NCBI GenBank assembly: GCA_037783415.1
Contig: JAZGTN010000027.1
Location: forward strand, 1,884,001 to 1,948,000
Source of the DNA: Leptasterias polaris
Lineage: Eukaryota; Echinodermata; Asteroidea; Forcipulatida; Asteriidae
Reading direction: 5' to 3'
DNA length: 64,000 nucleotides
The position numbers were made by a program, and so were the translations under genes. Of the stretch, positions 48,701 through 60,700 are shown piece by piece. The stretch's first letter is position 1. Each line of letters opens with the position of its first letter. The notes under the pieces were generated by a model, which worked only from the letters and a program-made list of their open reading frames with translations, was not told where the DNA came from and ran no database searches.

Positions 48701-51700
48701 GAGACTGAGAAAAGAAGGGAAATACTCAGGTCCAATTTTGTCGATAAATAACGACTTTTTAATTGTTGCATTCGTATACACAGGAAGTGTGGCGGCTTTA
48801 TTTATTATTTTGAATAACATCTTTAGGATTGTAATCAAGTGGATAATCATTCAAAAATAATGGGTTTTGATTCCAAAGCGACTACCATGGAAACTAGCAT
48901 GCAGATCGATGCCCTCACGCCCGTCAAACACTTGATTCTTATGTTCTATCATTCTAAACATGTAAGCATTGTTGTGAAAAAAATCGTACACGATTATTTC
49001 ATAATTGTTATGTGATCATTATAAAAACAAGTAAAGGGAACCAGCCGATCATATCAAGAAACATTATACTTCCATCCAATGGCCGTCCAAACACCATTTA
49101 AGTAAATAAACTCGCAATTCAAAAGTCAACTCTAGCGGGCGCTACAAACATTTTGGGATTAGTGGATTAATGTAAACTCGGGACATAGTGAGGTCATTGT
49201 GCTGCTTCAGTTCTATGCGTGATATGAGTAGGTACTTCAGTATGTAATACATAAAGTCCAAATTGCACGGAAAAAGTTATAACTTTATTGGGTTTAAACA
49301 ATGGAAGGAAGAAACTCTTGTTTCATTCACTAACTTTTGATAAAAACTTATCGTACAAATTTCTAACAGAGTCATGTTTACCAATTTTTTCAATTAAATT
49401 TGAGCCACTGCTAGTTCTTACAAGATTTATAAGTACAGAACGACTTGGGTAATCAAGCTGAAACTTTGCATGTATCCAAGTTGTGATATGTTACATCCAA
49501 CAAATTTGTTCACATCACGATGACGTCATCGAGTGTGACATGACGTCACCTTAAAGGTGCAGGTTCAAGAGCTATATACTGAGTAGTATGCTTGGTCAAG
49601 CTGAAATGTAGCTTACATGTATTCAAACTGGGATGTGTTACTACCAAATTGAACGTCATTCCGAACACCTTCTTTTTGTTATACAACAAAAAGTTAAGGC
49701 TAGTTTTACTTCTTATTCTTCTTCTTCTCTCCGTCCCTTGTCCGCTAACAAAAGCACACTTCCCAAGCTTATATAAACTTGAAATTTTTACCATAGTTAG
49801 ATAACTGTTAGGAGACGAAACCGTTTGATTTACGTCATGATGACGTCATCAGGTGTCAAATTACAAGGTTTTTAGAAAAAAATTATTTAATCTTTGAAAT
49901 TCTGTAACAAATCACACTTAAGAGACCGGCGGTTGTTTTATGCGGGATCATACTTAGGTCATATAGGTCTTTATTTTTTGTCGTGTGCGTGACCTCACAT
50001 GACCTCTACTTCCGGTCGAAACAGGAAGAAACAGGAAGTGCCTTGTAATTTAAAAGTGGCACACTTTTTGAAGTTTTTTTTAACGGTGTTATAGTCGAGC
50101 AAGAGTCTGGTTTAAAAAAATAAGACAAGTGACGTCATAAAAGTCAAGAGCGCCCTCTAGCGGCAGGTTAAAAACAATTAAAAAAACACTTTTACTAGAT
50201 GTCTGTGGTGAAGTTTATGATAATCGTTTCAAAATTGGTATACATAATGACCTTCATACAGACAACATATGTGTGAATTTTTAGATTGATGACGTCATCA
50301 TGTATCACGTGGTATCGCATTAAAGGTTTACTTTTTGAAGCTGTGTATCTACAAAACCACAAGTTTGACTGAGTTGAAACTTGGCATGTTGATAGACAGT
50401 GATATTGACTACTTAAAGCTAGAGTGACGACTTGATGACGTCATCGATTTTTCTTTTACAAATTATTGAAATTTTAGCCAATTGTTACATATCTTCAGTT
50501 CAAAGCAAGCTATAATCGAATTTCATTTTGCATGAGACTTGGAAGGTCCTACAAGGATATAATGTTGAGTGACGTTTTCACGACGTCATCGATTTTCATG
50601 TTATGTCACCACCAAGGTAGTGTTTTACAAGATCTATATGTACAGAACAACTTTGGTGATCAAATGGAAACTTTGCATGTACTCAAGCTGGGATGTGTTA
50701 CATCCAAAAAGTTTGGTCAAATCTTTAGAACCACCATTCTAAAGACTCTATAGAAGTATATCAAAATTTAATACACAGACATGTTTATAAAATTTCTTTG
50801 AAACACGAGGTCACACCGAACACCTCTTTTTTGTTTCCAACAAAAAATTATGTCTAGTTTGTCAATATCTTTGTTCGAGGGGGGTGCCAGTCAGAAGCCA
50901 TACAACCGCAAACTGCCGTGTAGCCAGGGATCACACCCAAGTATACGATACAACCTGGGAAGCGGCAGCCAGGGGATCACCTTAAGGGGATGCGACTTTT
51001 TATATCAGATATCAAATAATAAACCACAAGGGAAACTGACTGGGTAAATGTTTAAATGATTTTGGGTTGAACAAAGAAAATTTGTTTATTATTTATTATT
51101 TTGATCGTACTTTTTCAGCACGAAATTTGAGACAAGACGTCATTGGGCAACAACAAAAATGAGTCTGTAAATTCTAAGGTGGAGTTATTGTGTCAGTTAA
51201 AGGTCAAAATCAAGGCCCTTCTGATTGAATATCATCAAAATTCAGGAGTGAACTATAAAAAAAAACGTACAAAAACGTAAAGTCCCTTTATTTAAAAAGT
51301 GACGTCAATGTTTTTGGATGTTGTCAAAATTCACACTAAAAGGGTTTCAAAACAATGGTATTTTACACAATTTTGTTGTTCCACTTTCATAAGGACTTTA
51401 TCTTTTGGAAGATGAGTGGATCACAAAACTGAGTTTGACCATAAGCTCCTCTAACGACCAACTTTAGACTTCCGCTTAAAACACTGAATGGTAGAGCTTA
51501 CATGTTCACAGAAGTAAATGTTTATATCACTTGAATATTTGTTGTATTGATTATAACAAAGCCATGCCCTGTATTATTTTGTCCCAAAGCTTTCTAACTA
51601 AAGTACTAAAAAATGCTTTCAGCACTCCATATAAACTTTATTATAAATAAAAGTTCTGGTAAAAGGTTGCTAAATTGAAGAAGATTTGCACTTCATAATC

Positions 51701-54700
51701 GGCTGTTATCAAGCATAAACTAAACAATCAATCACAGAAAAAATTGAAAAACCACATCCTGTTGATAATAATCTTACATGAATTTACTTCTGGCAGTAAA
51801 ACATGCCTTCATGCTCAATTCCAAGCGTAAAATTCAAAAATGATTTGTCCCATTTTTTTTCTTTAAACTGTTGATAGCTCAGAACAGAGGCTCAGCGTGC
51901 ACGAGAGCTTCGCTGAACAGGAAGCTGTCAAGAACACTGCAACTCTTAAAACTGTTCTATTCTCAGACCGACGGCAATTGTTCAGTGGGTCTGAGTGCTT
52001 GCCCACGGCATTACGCTTCAGCAATTGCAGCTTATTTGGGGTTATAATTTTGTCGGTTTCCTGCCGGCTTCGTTGTTGTTAATCTCAATAACATCAGTGG
52101 TGCCACAGTGAAATTACTCCTTTCTGCGGGATAAAACAAAAACCACCTTTTCCTAAAGCCGTGACATTTGAAACAGAAATCTGTTGCTTTGCTCTTTGCT
52201 TACTTCTACAAGCTCCGGTAATTTGTTTTACTGAGCGTAGGAATCTATTGTTAAAGTAACATGTGTTGTAAGTTACGAAATAATGTTTACAGAAATTGAA
52301 TGACCCACCTATCGCTTTTCATGGTTGGTTTAATAATTTGCCTTATTACTAAAAACTAACTTGTTTTTGTCTTGCTTTAAAAAAATAACTAAAATAAAAA
52401 TTCAAAGAACAAGAAAATTGTTTAATTGAAACTGAGACTAAAACAGCGAACATTACACTCTAAAAACTCCCGGGTCAGAATTGAACCTTATTCCGGGTCA
52501 TAGGTGTCCTGACACATTTCCGGGCCAGGCTGAATGGGTCTGGCTGACCCGGAACTAGTTTAAAAAAATTGGGCTTTTAACTTGGATTCTACGTCACTTT
52601 GACCCATTTCTGGGTCATTTTGACACATCTTCTAGGTCATACTGACCCGGATATTGGGTCAAGCATCACGGGACCCAGAATCCGGATCAATCTGCCCCGG
52701 ACGTTTTTAGAGTGTAGTCGCAGCGTGCACCAATGAGTGCCCCATACCTTTAAGCCTTGGTGAGTCCGCCCCTGCCTAATCACCTTTGATTGATATCCCC
52801 TTATTACCTGTCTGCAGTACTGGAACGCCAATGGCGGTTCGATTGGCTATCTTATGAACCTTTGAGAAAAACTTCTGCGCGTTGCCAATAAAAACTCTCG
52901 ATTCAAAATGAGCAGTTTGCCACCAAGGTACCGGTATGTCATTAGATTTGGACAGTTACCATGGCAATATGTAAGTGTGCTGTTTCATTTAGTTAGCACA
53001 GTCAGTGGAAATTCCTTTGTTCTCTGCACTTCATATCATATTCGTCAACACTTTAAAGAAACACTGTGCGTACTTTATGTAAAACTGTACGTCCACATGG
53101 TGTTTCAAGTCCCTAAATAAGGACCACACTTATTGTGTAGTGCTTAAAATTAATACGAACTGAATACCTGGTTAATGGAATACCGTTTTCTCCTATTGTT
53201 TGGATAAGTGGCGCCCATCTCTTGATTTTGCCCACATTATGAAATCGAGCACGTGCTTGGTTATTCCATAGAGCAAGGAACAGACTTGCTCTATGGTTAT
53301 TCCATAGAGCAAGGAACAGACTTGCTCTATGGTTATTCCATAGAGCAAGGAACAGACTTGCTCTATGGTTATTCCATAGAGCAAGGAACAGACTTGCTCT
53401 ATGGTTATTCCATAGAGCAAGGAACAGACTTGCTCTATGGTTATTCCATAGAGCAAGGAACAGACTTGCTCTATGGTTATTCAAACCACTGTTTTATATT
53501 ACATCTTTCTCGGCCAGCGGGTTGATACGCTCTCTCCCACACGACAAGTCACGATACATTAGCGGATACTTTGGGCTGTGCCGTTTTCTCAAAAGGAAAA
53601 TTATGTGTGACGTACCATTGTTCCAATTAAGTAGAAACCCACTAGACGAACGGAGGCATACATGTTCTGAATTTCTTGCACTGCTATGTTTTATTTTAGA
53701 AATAGATTAAACAAAATAGCAACAAATCAAAATGGTTCCCCTTAAAGTTGCCTACAATTTTAAAGATTGTAATAAAGATTAAAAAAATCTGCTACAGATC
53801 ATTTAAATATTCATAATTATATAAATATATCAAATAAGGAATGTAGCACAATCGAAAACATTTTATTGTCCCTCTCTATCATTTGCTCGTTATAATTAAT
53901 TGTATCTCTCATTACGGTACTCCACAGTTTGTGTCGCAGTGATGAACCTATAGGGCCAGGCACCAGACTAATCTAGGGTGTCACCCCGTATCTTTGGTTA
54001 AGACCTGTGACACCTGTCTGAGACGTATAATTTATATGAAGAAAAAAAATTATTAATTATCAAAACTTCAAAGGGGCAAAAACTTTACTTTTTGAGATTT
54101 TAATTTGAATAACATATTTGGAGACTTGAACAATGGATAGACGAGATAAAATGAATTGTACATTAGTGGTTTAGGACCTCGCAGGGGCGGATACAGGGGG
54201 CGTGGGGGGCGCACGCCCCCCCTTTTGCTTGAGGAAAAAAACCCCAAAACACACACATCAAGGGGAAAAATGAGGGAGAGACAAAGTTAATGACATAGCA
54301 CCATTGCAATCCTATTTTTGTGCCCGATTTAATTTAAAATCCGCGTTATGAAACTTACTGATCGAATGCTACTGTACTTGTAAGTTGTAGAAAACCCTAA
54401 TGCTGAATTATTTTTTTAAAACATCACAGATCTTTTGGGAAAATTGTTTGCTTTTCGAATCGCGAGTGTGATTTTTCCCCCACATAATACTTGCGCGAAA
54501 ACCATTGTCAGGTTCCCTCAACAATCCACAACAGTTATACTATCAACTGCTGAAACTTTAATGGGGACCAGACTGATTCACTCAGCGCGCTGAGCGAATG
54601 TTTTGTGAAATACGTGTAATGCGGTGCGCATCTCAAGCCCGTCTGCGCAAAAGATATTATGCTCAGCGCGTTATGTAAATCAGTCTGGTCCCCATTAGAT

Positions 54701-57700
54701 CGTATAAGTGTTGTGAAATTGTTCAGGGAACCCAACTAGTATGGTTCTCGCGCAAGTTGTTCATACGTGATCAAAAAATTCACTCTCGCGACTCGAAAGA
54801 CAATCAATTTTCCCCCAAAATCCGTGATGTTTAAAAAAAAAAATTTAGCATTAGGGCTTTCTACAAGTAGGCCTACAAGTAGCATTCGATCGGTAAGTTT
54901 TATAACCCGGATTAAAAATTACATCGGGCACAACAATATGATTGCAATGGTGCTAGGCCCAATTGGCAAGGATACGAACGAAGTGGATTGGCTCTGTATG
55001 GGGCTAGTGAAGACATAGCATCGTATAATCATGGTGTCTCACTCTGTTCAGAAAATCACAGATTGTTTACGTATTCAAGAGAGAGGGTTAATATCCGTTG
55101 TGTTTCATTCAAACTGGTAATTATCAATTGTGCAGGGCTGGGGGGATGGGGGCTAGGCCTCTAGGCCTACCCTCACATTTTCGTACATTAATGTTATTGT
55201 TGTTTGATCGCGCGGTCACTGAAGACAAGCACAACTTGTTCTTATCAGTAGTAACATATTATTTTTGTGTCACATTCTAATCCTCAAGTATGTGAAAACT
55301 TATAGACAAAGAGGTTAATTATATTAAAAATTGCACTATCGTTTGTCTCACCCAACAGTTTTTTCCCCCTGAATAAGTATTAATTGTAGCCTGCATTTTT
55401 ATTTTTATAACTCAGGATGGCTGATTCAAATCAATGACTCCCAACTCGAAAATATTGTTTTAATAATGATCTTGCTAAAACAAAATTTGTTAAAGTGGTC
55501 AGATATTGCATGAGATCGCACCACAGAGCATCTAGAATCCTAACTGTTTCGGAGCATTTAAGCGGGCCCCGGAACCGGCCCATGCCGTAAGGGCTTCGCG
55601 TTACGCGCTCGTAAGAGCCACAAATTGCATTCACCATTTGCTGCTTGGTAAATTTTCCCGCCCCCCCGTTTGGAAAATCCTGGATCCGCCCCTGCCTCGC
55701 GTATTCGTTTATATGTGAATGGTTAAACAAACACCAGCACAAGGACCTGCATGGAATAAACCCTATTGAATGATGAAAATGTATCACCAGCCATTGATCA
55801 TTTTCCTTTACATGTTGTCATGTTGATCCTGAGTAAATACGGTGCAAAGAGGCAAGGGCTATTTTACTTTTTAAAAACATGACTAAAACTAGTTTACACA
55901 GTGCAAAGGCTTTTTAGAAAAATATTGTATTTCCAATGAAAATGTTTTTGCGAATCCTCCTTAACCACACATCCCACTTTGGCTGAAACATCTCAAATTG
56001 CTGTGGGAGTAACACAAGAACATCCTATGGCCTGATTTGACATTGTTTGAAATATTTGCTTCGTTAGCTTTGGAGGCTGGCGATGTGATCGGGGTGTCAA
56101 AATTACTCGATTATTGTATCAGACGTAAAGCCCATCAGACGATAGAGACTGTGGGCACACGTTGGTGTAATCTTACAAGGAATAGCGTATCCGATGATGA
56201 AAACTAAATCCGGACAGAAACTGACATTCTGTCAGTCATCTCTCGTGTTTTAAACAGTCAGATATTGAAGAAACTCCTTGTGAATGGTCGGATTCAAGGA
56301 CAATTTCGGTCTTTTTATTTATGTTTGTCTCTCTCTCTAAATATCAACTTGTAATTTCTAGCTCTATCCAGGTAGCATCAAGTGCCACAGCAGATTAATC
56401 ATTACTCAGCAACTTTAATTAGCCTTAGAATACCTGCGAGTTTTAAAAGAAAATTTCAATAGGCAAAGTTGTAGTAGACTGCGACTAAACGAGCGGTACA
56501 TTTCTTAAAAATTACCAGCAATATTAGGGCTAACCAATTCGAGATTGATTTATTATTTCAGAAAGAAATCCCCCGCCCAAAAAAGAAAGTAAAAATAAAA
56601 TAAATATATAAATAATAAAAAAATTAAAAAAATTGAAATAAAGTATTAATAATGCAATAAATATATAAATTAGAAAAAATGAAGGAGAAAAAACAAACCC
56701 CACACAATTCGGATCCAATCTCACGATCTATGTTCCATCTCAGCAGACGCAAAGCAACTGAATCCCTTCCTGTGTGAATTGAGGGTAAAGGTATTAAGTC
56801 TAAAGAAAGTGACCTTCGTGTTTGAAGACTATGGTCAAGCTTATCTTGTGAAATCAAGACACATTTTCAATTGTTTCAGCCCAACATATTAGGCTATACT
56901 TCTTGACTCATGAATTTTTGTGTGGATCCGATACATCCCTTTAGGTAAACAGAAATCTATGTAATTATGTGGAGAAAGAATTAAGACATTCTGGGTCATA
57001 GGCTACTTACGGATGTCGTTGATTGTTTTGGAAGTTATGTGGATTTGTGAGTAGACGCTGTTCCAAGTCCCTTGAAAACACTGCTTTATGTATAGCATGT
57101 TTTTGTTTTAATTGGAGGGAGGGGGGTACATTTTGACACCCCTCCTGTTCTACCTATTTATAGACCCAATACTATACACATGCTTGGTATGTGGCAGAGG
57201 TTCTCCCCACCCACTCAATCCAATTGTCCCCATACTAAAACACACTCTTTTCCCCTTGAGCAGAATTTCCCCCCTAAAACCCTCTGAGTTTTACTAGAAC
57301 ACAATGAAGACACGGGGGGGGGGGTGTTACAGATCGCCATTATGTTGAGCACCAAGTGACATTCCTGTCCAATTCAGTAAAACTTTACTAAAAACATTTT
57401 ATTCTCTTTCTTTTTCCAGCCTGTTCGGTGAATTGGTATTCTAATGCGCCAGGAACTTCGTCGTATATCATATTTATTTTCGTCATGGTTCTTGTAGTTC
57501 CACTGACACTTATTATAGGCTCGTACACTCTTCTCATCTACGCTGTCAAAAAGGTAAAACCTGTTTTATAAAACCTGTTTTAACTAAACACCTCCCTCAA
57601 TGGTAGCTGGGAGAGAGGTGGGGCAAAAGACTGGTGTACCACAAACTAAACAAAATTGCATGTTGTAACAATGTACAATGTGAATAAACAAAATCAATGT

Positions 57701-60700
57701 CCTATAATTGCAAATAGTTTCCGTACAATGATTTGAAAATAGACATTATACAGACCTATAACTTGGGAAATGAAGGATGGTGACTGATTCCAGACATAGG
57801 CCTGATACCCAATGCTGTGTTGGACAGCTGTGGTTTTGTACTTGAGTGGAGTGTATTTAATCGAAGAGCAAGTATTTATATACAGGGGCAGATCCAGGAT
57901 TTTTTAAACCGGGGGCACAACGGCGCAACCAGGTGTCGGTGCTCTGAGCCTTTGGCGTTCTGTGGGGTGAAAAATCAAGCCTCCATGTGCCTAAAACAGA
58001 TAAATAGACACACTTTTATAGGAAATCAGATCCATATAAATCTTCTAAGTTTACTGGAAAAATTTCTGTATCATCGATGGTGGGGTCCAGGCGAAGCCCC
58101 CGGAAGCTCCGAGCTTTTGGCATTTTGAGGGGTGAAAAATCAAGCCTCTGTGTGCCTGAAACCGAGAAATAGACACACTTTTTAAGCACTTCTGATCCAT
58201 ACCAATCTTCTAATTTTACTCAAAGAAAATTTTAATCCCACAAATCTCGCGTTTGAATCTAGTCGCTGCAATATCTGGTTTCATGCATATTCATTCAAAA
58301 CATATAGTTCAAGCTTAGTGTAGTCTTTACACTTGAATGCCAGAACGACATGAAATATATTTTATCCAGGACGAATTGGCACGTCAGGTTTCAAACGCTT
58401 ATGTTATCGAGCAAATCTAAGCAACTACAAGTGACATATCATGAAAGATTCATTTTGGCAGAAATAAACAAATTTGATAGGCATAGGATGAAAAAGAAAT
58501 CCATCCTGCCGCTTTTTTCTTCAAATTTTACCTGGGCCCCCTGGATCTGCGACTGATTTAATGTGTGTGATTGATTACTGACAGAAACGGTAAAAAATTG
58601 TAGGTATTACCATTGTGTAACGTACAAAAATACTGCAACTTGCGTAGATGCTAAACACTCCAAGCACATTACATTTCCTTCTGCAATCGTGCACTGAGTC
58701 ACTATGGGACATGATATCTTTCTCTTCTCCATGTTTGTTTTGTCAATAATTTGTCCGTGAGGTCTATTTGATACTGTTTCAATTTGGCCAGTTCGATCGG
58801 ATCAGTTAAATTAAGAAACTGAATGTTTAAAACAAAAGAGAACCCAGAAAAGGAATCCGCTCCCGTTTCCCACGCTGTTACACCTTTGCACTGAGCACTC
58901 GCTCCCTTCTGTGTACCCGCCTCAAACATTCTGGATCCACCCTTTACAGTAAAATAAATTTAATAAGAGCACATTTCTTACTAAATTCATCTCACGGTTG
59001 TGATGCATGTGAATCATTCGAGCCGAAGCTTCTGCCTCTCATTAGTCTTTATTAGATAGAGCGCAGCAGTGTATTGTTAGTCTTGTTGGTGCAGGGTTGT
59101 GATCAACGTTGTAATTCCTCTTTCCCACCGTAGGTCTGCAGCCATGTCTCTGTCTTTTCCACAGATATTTTTTATGGTAAATGTTCCATCAGGTCTGACC
59201 TGGTTCCTCCTATAAGAATGTTTGAGCGTGAAACCAGGCGCGCTTTCTGCTTCTCACCCAAACACTCTGGCTTTGCTGAGAAGTAGAACAAAGAGCCATT
59301 CCAACAGCTTCCACTCGCTGCCTGCATCTCTTTGGAACCCCTCGCTCGATGGTGCATGTTTTCGTCCATCATAAAATCTGGACTGTTTTAAGAGGAATAT
59401 CAGTTCATACCTTCAGCTCTCTTGGGTTATTTTCATCTAAAGAATTCCATTCTTGTATAGACCCTTTTACCACGGAGTGGCTTTTAAGCCTTGTTTGGGG
59501 CGAGCTTACATTTAAAAAAAAATACACTTTTCAACACAGATCTACGTCAGTGCTTTCACGATGTTAAATTTGGTCACTAAGAAATAGTCTGGAATTTAAT
59601 CTAGACAGGGAAAATGAAATTTAGGTCATTGCATCGATCGTAAAAGTGACTGCACCGTCATCTGGAAACTCAATCTTGCAGACTCAGACAAAATATGCAT
59701 TCCATAAAAACTTTCTGAAGAAAATTAATCGAGGCTGCTGGAGGGATGTACGTCCTTTCAGCCATTAGCAATGTTTGGTTTTTGTGTGTGTGAATTGTTT
59801 GAGTTGACATTTGAGAAGATTACAAAATAACAGAAGCATGAAAAACTCTGACCGTACATTTTGGATTTCATGGTCCACTTTTTAATTTCATCGGGCGCAC
59901 AACTTATCTGAATTGCTCCTGACTATACAAATGTCAAACGTATTAGCCTTTCCGAAAAATTACCTTCTTTTTTAATTGTTTCGGAAGACAGTAGAAAGAA
60001 TTTTCCAGGGTTTTCCTAAAAAGGCAACATGTCTTCGCCTCGTATAGGTTTTATTTATGTATTCATTATTTAGCGCCGACCTCATTCCAATGATCGTTCT
60101 CTTATAATTGAAATTAATTCAGAACTAAACATCATGACCAGACTGAAACTATTCTTTGAGTCCTTGTTATTCCATGCTCCAATCAGTTCAATTGAATACC
60201 ATTTATTTTGCGGAGATCACAACAGAGATGGAAGCCTGACCTAGGCCTGTACAGGGTAGAAGATTAGAGCCACTGCGTCCCGCTGGCGGGCGACATATTG
60301 ATATCCATAGAGACATGACAATCTCGATAATTATAATGATTAGACATCGTGGTCCAACAATCAATCCACAACCCTAGATGTATTTTAATACACAAAGGGT
60401 AACGAAAAATGTAGGCCTAAAGTAATGACTTGTATAGGTTCAAAAGCAACAACCTACCTTGAACTAGAATACCTCCATGGGGGGAAAAATGCCGGTCTGT
60501 AGAAAAGAAATTTTAGTCCAATAACATCAGCGTGCGTTTTTGTTATCTTGAGACTCACTTTGCGTATACGGTACTTTAGTCTCACCGACTAGGAAATGAT
60601 TGCATTCAAAACGCCATTAAGCCGCAAGCTATAAGTGCAATTTCCATAAGACTAGATTTGTAAAGTTTGGACAACACCAATGTATCTGGTTCTCGAACGT

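Larger units (their letters stand above)
44927..57419 (+). other. Opsin intron 2 (12.5 kb)
   Basis: Donor GTTGGT, acceptor TTCTTTTTCCAG. It holds the SINE array, the TGACGTCA-rich block, the 36-bp hairpin array and a hAT-like element, listed separately. No second gene is seen. Confidence 0.85.

Noticed and set aside
53261..53482. CRISPR-like array
   Set aside because: Units are directly adjacent and identical with no variable spacers, and the genome is eukaryotic.
53113..53525. Repetitive protein readings on both strands
   Set aside because: A 36-bp repeat is a multiple of three, so frames stay open without selection. No domain or flanking gene signal.
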